From Janthinobacterium sp. 1_2014MBL_MicDiv (lineage in GTDB: Bacteria; Pseudomonadota; Gammaproteobacteria; Burkholderiales; Burkholderiaceae_D), in contig NZ_CP011319.1 in NCBI RefSeq assembly GCF_001865675.1, forward strand, positions 3,844,001-3,908,000: 64,000 bases of DNA, given 5' to 3'. The position numbers were made by a program, and so were the translations under genes. This document shows positions 60,079 to 64,000 of the stretch, piece after piece. The first letter of the stretch is position 1. Every line of letters begins with the position of its first letter. The notes below the pieces were generated by a model. That model was not told the origin of the DNA. It did not search any database and worked only from the letters and a program-made list of their open reading frames with translations.

Positions 60079-60792
60079 TTATTTTACCGTACCGGCTGGT
60101 GCGCCGGGGGCTGTATCGGATGCGGCAGGGGCGGCTGCAGGGTCGAGACTGCGCCACAGATACCACGTCGCCACGGTGCGCCACGGCTCCCAATTGGCGG
60201 AAACTTCGCGCGCATCGCTGCGGGAAACAGGTTCGCCGGAGAAATAATTGACGCTGATACCCTGGATCAGACCAGGATCGTCGAGCGGCAAGACATTCGG
60301 TCGCAGCAAATTAAATATCAAAAACATCTCGGCGGTCCAGCGGCCGATGCCGCGGATCTGCACCAGCTCGGCGATGACGGCTTCGTCATCCATCTGGTCC
60401 CACTGGCTGGCGTGCACGCGCTTGGCCTTGAAATGGTCGGCCAGGTCGAGGATGTATTCGGTCTTGCGTTTGGACAAGCCACAGGCAGCCAGTTGCTCGG
60501 CGCCTGCCTTCAGCACTTGCGAGGGCGTGCATTTCGGGCAGGCCAGCAGCAGTTTTTTCCAGGCGGCATCCGCCGCCTTGGGCGTGATCTGCTGCCCGAC
60601 CAAGGAACGGGCCAGGGTGGTAAACGGGTCGCTATGGCCGACCAGGTGCAGGTCGCCAAATTGCGGGATGAGCTTTTTCATGATGCGGTCGCGCTTCATC
60701 AGCTCGATCTTCGCCTCTTCCCAGTAGTGCGGCACCTGGATCACCTGCGCCGCTACCGGGGCTTCCCCGTTGTCCCTGGACGTTGGCATCAT
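60079..60792 (-). CDS. AlkA-type DNA-3-methyladenine glycosylase
   Basis: A 237-residue HhH-GPD glycosylase that removes alkylated bases from DNA. Seen: LARSLVGQQITPKAADAAWK, helix-hairpin-helix VQIRGIGRWTAEMFLIF and the catalytic Asp in LPLDDPGLIQG. It lacks the N-terminal TBP-like domain of E. coli AlkA, as the short Burkholderiales members do. The C-terminal 20 residues are an Ala/Pro tail. Start ATG at 60792 (or 60789) overlaps the cysS stop, implying coupling. Confidence 0.9.
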   Translation of the reverse strand: MMPTSRDNGEAPVAAQVIQVPHYWEEAKIELMKRDRIMKKLIPQFGDLHLVGHSDPFTTLARSLVGQQITPKAADAAWKKLLLACPKCTPSQVLKAGAEQLAACGLSKRKTEYILDLADHFKAKRVHASQWDQMDDEAVIAELVQIRGIGRWTAEMFLIFNLLRPNVLPLDDPGLIQGISVNYFSGEPVSRSDAREVSANWEPWRTVATWYLWRSLDPAAAPAASDTAPGAPAGTVK

Positions 60793-62183
60793 GCGCGGCG
60801 CCAGTTGGTCGAGCCGTCAGGCTTGTCTTCGAGAATGATGCCCGCAGCCAACAGATCGGCGCGGATCTTGTCCGATGCGGCAAAGTCGCGCGCCTTTTTC
60901 GCCGCGCTGCGCGCCGCGATGGCCGCTTCGATGCCTGCCGCCTCGTCCTGGCCGCCGGCGGCGCCGACGGTGGCTTGCAGGAATTGCTGCGGCGTGCGCT
61001 CCAGCAAGCCCAGCACGCCCGCCAAGCCTTTCAGCTGGCGCGCCAGGGTCGGCGACTTGCTCTTGTTCACTTCCGTTGCCAGGTCGAACAGGGCCGCCAC
61101 GGCCAGCGGCGTGTTGAAATCGTCATCCATCGCTTCGCGCACGCGCACGGCGTGCGCTTCGCTCCAGTCGATCGCGCCCTCTTCCACCGCCACGTCGGCC
61201 AGCGCCGTGTACAGGCGCGTCAGCGACAGACGCGCATCGTCCAGGTGCACGTCCGAATAATTGAGGGGGCTGCGGTAATGCGCGCGCAGGATGAAGAAGC
61301 GGATCACTTCGGCGTCGTACTTTTGCAGCACTTCGCGGATGGTGAAGAAGTTGCCGAGCGACTTGGACATTTTTTCATTGTCCAGGCGCACGAATCCGTT
61401 ATGTATCCAGTAATTGACGCTGGTATGGCCGAACGCGCCTTCGGATTGGGCGATCTCGTTTTCGTGGTGCGGGAATTGCAAGTCCGCGCCGCCGCCGTGG
61501 ATGTCGAATTGTTCACCGAGCAAGGCACACGACATGGCCGAGCACTCGATATGCCAGCCCGGGCGGCCCTTGCCCCACTTCGAATCCCATTTGACTTCTT
61601 CCGGCTCGGATTCCTTCGACGACTTCCACAGCACGAAATCGAGCGGATCGCGCTTGCCCGTGTTGACGTCGACACGCTCGCCCGCGCGCAGGTCGTCGAG
61701 CGACTTGCCCGACAGCTTGCCGTAGTGGGGGAAATTGCGCACGGCGTAATTGACATCGCCGTCAACGCCCTGGTAGGCGAGGTTTTTCGCTTCCAGCTGC
61801 TCGATCAGGCTCAGCATCTGCGGCACGTATTCGGTGGCGCGCGGCGTATGGTCGGGCGTCAAGATGCCCAGCGCGGCCGTGTCTTCATCCATGTAGCGGG
61901 TGAACCGCGTCGTCAGCTGCGAGATCGTCTCGCCGTTTTCCACGGCGCGGCGGATGATCTTATCGTCGATGTCCGTAATGTTGCGCACATAGGTGACGTC
62001 GAAATCGGACGCCTTCAGCCAGCGGTAGATGACGTCGAAGGCCATCATCATGCGCGCATGGCCGATATGGCAATAATCGTAGATGGTCATGCCGCAGACG
62101 TACATGCGTACCTTGCCCGCTTCCATCGGGACGAATACCTGCTTCTCGCGAGCCAGGGTGTTGTAAATCTTTAGATTGCTCAT
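60789..62183 (-). CDS. cysS: Cysteinyl-tRNA synthetase
   Basis: A 464-residue class I synthetase that charges tRNA-Cys. The ATG at 62183 gives SNLKIYNTLAREKQVFVP. Signature HIGH region in YDYCHIGHARMM with zinc Cys in YVCGMT, the CSAM segment (WHIECSAMSCALLGEQFDIH) and KMSKSLGN. C-terminal DALR-type anticodon domain present (AMDDDFNTPLAVAALFDL). Full length. First gene of the minus-strand set leading to the glycosylase. Confidence 0.98.
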   Translation of the reverse strand: MSNLKIYNTLAREKQVFVPMEAGKVRMYVCGMTIYDYCHIGHARMMMAFDVIYRWLKASDFDVTYVRNITDIDDKIIRRAVENGETISQLTTRFTRYMDEDTAALGILTPDHTPRATEYVPQMLSLIEQLEAKNLAYQGVDGDVNYAVRNFPHYGKLSGKSLDDLRAGERVDVNTGKRDPLDFVLWKSSKESEPEEVKWDSKWGKGRPGWHIECSAMSCALLGEQFDIHGGGADLQFPHHENEIAQSEGAFGHTSVNYWIHNGFVRLDNEKMSKSLGNFFTIREVLQKYDAEVIRFFILRAHYRSPLNYSDVHLDDARLSLTRLYTALADVAVEEGAIDWSEAHAVRVREAMDDDFNTPLAVAALFDLATEVNKSKSPTLARQLKGLAGVLGLLERTPQQFLQATVGAAGGQDEAAGIEAAIAARSAAKKARDFAASDKIRADLLAAGIILEDKPDGSTNWRRA

Positions 62184-62346
62184 CGTACTTTGCAAGTGGA
62201 GCGGCCGCCAGCCAGGCAAAACGACAGACAGGCGCGGACACCAGGGGTGCCGCGCCACTGAACTGCCGTGTGCGCCGAGACTGTACGACCCGCTATATTG
62301 TTGTTCTTGTTTGTTAGAATTAGGGCGTTAGCGGTCAAGTATAACA

Positions 62347-62376
62347 TTGATAAAAACCATACTGGCCCGATATGAA
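62347..62376 (+). promoter_or_regulatory. Candidate sigma-70 promoter for ppiA
   Basis: TTGATA (62347-62352) and TATGAA (62371-62376) with an 18-bp spacer, about 85 bp before the ppiA start in an AT-richer stretch of the 278-bp gap between the divergent cysS and ppiA genes. Nothing else was seen in the gap. Confidence 0.4.
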
Positions 62377-62461
62377 TCAGGTTTTTACGATGTTCAACCG
62401 AATTTTCACTTCTTTACAATTAAAGCAAGTTTAGAGAAAAATAACGATTAAGGACGCCTCC

Positions 62462-63100
62462 ATGCAAGAAACCAAATCGAAACGCCTGCCATTCCTGGCC
62501 CGCTTCTGCACCCTGTTCGCCAGCCTGACCCTGGGCGGCGCCGTCGTCGCGGCCACGCCTGCAACGCCGTCGGCAGCCCTCGATCCCACGCCGCACGTGG
62601 CCCTGAAAACCAGCATGGGCGAGATCGTGCTGGAACTGGACCAGGAAAAAGCGCCGAAAAGCGTGGCCAACTTCTTGCAGTATGTCAAAAGCGGATACTA
62701 CAAGGGAACCGTGTTTCACCGCGTCATCGATGGCTTCATGATACAGGGCGGCGGCTTCGACAAGAACATGAAACAGAAAGCCACCAAGGCGCCGATCAAG
62801 AACGAGGCGCAAAACGGCTTGCAAAACGTCACCTACAGCATCGCCATGGCGCGTACGGGCGACCCGCATTCGGCCACGGCGCAATTTTTCATCAACGTCA
62901 ACGACAACGGCGCGCTCGACTATCCTGGCCGCGACGGCTTCGGCTATACGGTGTTCGGCAAAGTCGTCAGCGGCATGGACGTGGTCGACAAGATCAAGGC
63001 CGTGCCCGTGGCCGACAAGGGACCGCACCAGAACGTGCCCGTCACCCCCGTGCTGATCGAATCGGCGACTTTACTCAAGACAGCGCCCGCAAAACTGTAA
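62462..63100 (+). CDS. ppiA: Periplasmic cyclophilin peptidyl-prolyl isomerase
   Basis: A 212-residue cyclophilin with a signal peptide (RFCTLFASLTLGGAVVAA, cleavage near 31). Core motifs: LKTSMGEIVLELDQEKAPKS, VFHRVIDGFMIQGGGF with the catalytic Arg, and HSATAQFFINVNDN. Catalyses proline cis-trans isomerisation during folding in the periplasm. AAGGA lies about 9 bp before the ATG. Very similar to the next gene, so the pair looks like a duplication with one copy exported. Confidence 0.95.
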   Translation: MQETKSKRLPFLARFCTLFASLTLGGAVVAATPATPSAALDPTPHVALKTSMGEIVLELDQEKAPKSVANFLQYVKSGYYKGTVFHRVIDGFMIQGGGFDKNMKQKATKAPIKNEAQNGLQNVTYSIAMARTGDPHSATAQFFINVNDNGALDYPGRDGFGYTVFGKVVSGMDVVDKIKAVPVADKGPHQNVPVTPVLIESATLLKTAPAKL

Positions 63101-63183
63101 AATAGCGTTTTTGCGGTCTCCGCATGCCGCCGTGGCATGCCACGGCCCAAATCAACTTTTCATCCAATTTATTAAGGATCATC

Positions 63184-63675
63184 ATGACCTCCGTCATCAT
63201 CACCACCAATCTGGGCAAGATCACCGCTGAACTGGACGCCGAAAAAGCGCCGAAAACGGTTGCCAACTTCCTGGCCTACATGAAAGCCGGTCACTACGAC
63301 AACACGATTTTCCACCGCGTCATCGACGGCTTCATGATCCAGGGCGGCGGTTTCGAACCAGGCATGAAACAGAAGCCTGCCGACACCACCGTCGAAAACG
63401 AAGCCAAGAACGGCCTGAAAAACGATACCTACACGCTGGCCATGGCCCGCACGTCGGATCCGCACTCGGCATCGGCCCAGTTCTTCATCAACATCAAGAA
63501 CAACAGCTTCCTCGACTACCCAGGCCAGGACGGCTGGGGCTATGCCGTGTTCGGCAAAGTCACCGATGGCAAGGAAGTCGTCGACGCCATCCGCGCCGTG
63601 AAAACCTCGCGCGCCGGCATGTTCGCCGACGTGCCGGTGACCGACGTGATCATCGAGAAGGTAGAAGCCGCTTAA
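63184..63675 (+). CDS. ppiB: Cytoplasmic cyclophilin peptidyl-prolyl isomerase
   Basis: A 163-residue cyclophilin without signal peptide: TTNLGKITAELDAEKAPKTV, IFHRVIDGFMIQGGGFEPGM, HSASAQFFINIKNNSFLDYP. AAGGAT lies just before the ATG. Paralogue of the exported copy 84 bp upstream, with which it is probably co-transcribed. The downstream lpxH gene follows after 80 bp. Confidence 0.96.
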   Translation: MTSVIITTNLGKITAELDAEKAPKTVANFLAYMKAGHYDNTIFHRVIDGFMIQGGGFEPGMKQKPADTTVENEAKNGLKNDTYTLAMARTSDPHSASAQFFINIKNNSFLDYPGQDGWGYAVFGKVTDGKEVVDAIRAVKTSRAGMFADVPVTDVIIEKVEAA

Positions 63676-63755
63676 TTCGGCTCTGGCACCATGAATAACA
63701 GGCATTGCAGCGTTTGCGCCTCTCCATGTACATCACTTTTTGGGAGCGTTGAACG

Positions 63756-64000
63756 ATGACAATGCCTGCCGCACTCTTTATTTCCGACCTGCACCTGCAG
63801 AGCTCGCACCCGCGCACCAGCGCCGCCTTTCTTTCCTTCCTGGAACACCATGCGCAATATGCGCAAGCGCTGTACCTATTAGGCGACCTGTTCGAATACT
63901 GGGCCGGCGACGATGACCTGGAAGACCCGTTCAATGCGCGCATGACGGCTGCCATCCGCGCCGTCAGCGATGCTGGCGTACACGTGTACTGGATCGCCGG
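63756..64000 (+). CDS. lpxH: UDP-2,3-diacylglucosamine hydrolase, N-terminal part
   Basis: Runs off the window after about 81 residues. Metallophosphoesterase motifs LFISDLHLQSS (Asp and His metal ligands) and LYLLGDLFEYWAGDDD match LpxH, which releases UMP in lipid A synthesis at the inner membrane. The ATG at 63756 (MTMPAALFISD) has GGGAG 10 bp upstream. The ppiB-lpxH order is common in Burkholderiales. Confidence 0.9.
   Translation, partial: MTMPAALFISDLHLQSSHPRTSAAFLSFLEHHAQYAQALYLLGDLFEYWAGDDDLEDPFNARMTAAIRAVSDAGVHVYWIA

Noticed and set aside
1..64000. CRISPR array, insertion sequence, integrase or prophage genes
   Set aside because: No regularly spaced repeats, transposase or recombinase motifs were seen; the VgrG, Hcp and gp25-like genes belong to the T6SS, not to a phage tail.

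Overview
The window is GC-rich (roughly 60-65%) and reads as a chromosomal segment of a betaproteobacterium of the order Burkholderiales. The block cysS / DNA glycosylase / accA / tilS / lysC / tRNA-Ser and the ppiA-ppiB-lpxH set are typical of that order, and the total content fits an Oxalobacteraceae member such as Janthinobacterium. That assignment is an inference from gene content, not from a marker search.

Layout. (1) 1-7.2 kb holds mixed chromosomal genes: the end of a LysR regulator, a TrpF-like isomerase, two small unknowns, a second-type RlmN with a REP-like palindrome at its stop codon, a YjdM/PhnA zinc-ribbon protein, a DmeF metal exporter with its RcnR-type repressor and operator, a membrane thioredoxin, a DUF2325 protein behind a Fur-like box, and an unknown exported protein. 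(2) 7.5-47.7 kb is one large type VI secretion (T6SS) island. It has three VgrG modules with different cargo: VgrG-1 with a PoNe-type DNase effector and PoNi-type immunity protein; VgrG-2 with a DUF4123 adaptor, a DUF3304 lipoprotein and a Tle1-type phospholipase; and VgrG-3, which carries its own C-terminal HExxHxxGxxD metallopeptidase, followed by an exported candidate immunity protein. Between them lie the structural genes: M15 peptidase, PAAR, a ketosynthase-like protein, tssM, tagF, an OmpA-like gene and tssA on the plus strand; tssH, G, F, E, hcp, tssC, tssB and a TPR lipoprotein on the minus strand; tssK, tssL and vgrG-3 on the plus strand. No tssJ was found.

(3) 47.75-55.4 kb is a minus-strand redox operon: multicopper oxidase, secreted tyrosinase, a 119-residue unknown, a LodA/GoxA-type oxidase (quinone cofactor built from its own Cys and Trp) and its LodB-like flavoprotein. 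Joining copper phenol oxidases and a LodA/LodB pair in one coupled operon is the most unusual feature here. (4) 55.5-55.9 kb is a structured intergenic stretch ending in a terminator and tRNA-Ser(GCU). (5) 56-64 kb is housekeeping: lysC, tilS, accA, a DNA glycosylase, cysS, two cyclophilins and the start of lpxH.

How the parts work together. The T6SS structural genes encode the membrane complex (TssM, TssL), baseplate (TssE, F, G, K), sheath and tube (TssB, TssC, Hcp), recycling ATPase (TssH) and tip (three VgrGs, one PAAR). The effectors attack DNA, membranes and probably periplasmic proteins, and each is followed or preceded by a likely immunity gene. The redox operon would oxidise phenols and amino acids, probably with hydrogen peroxide release, which also suits competition, but no shared regulation with the T6SS can be shown from sequence alone.
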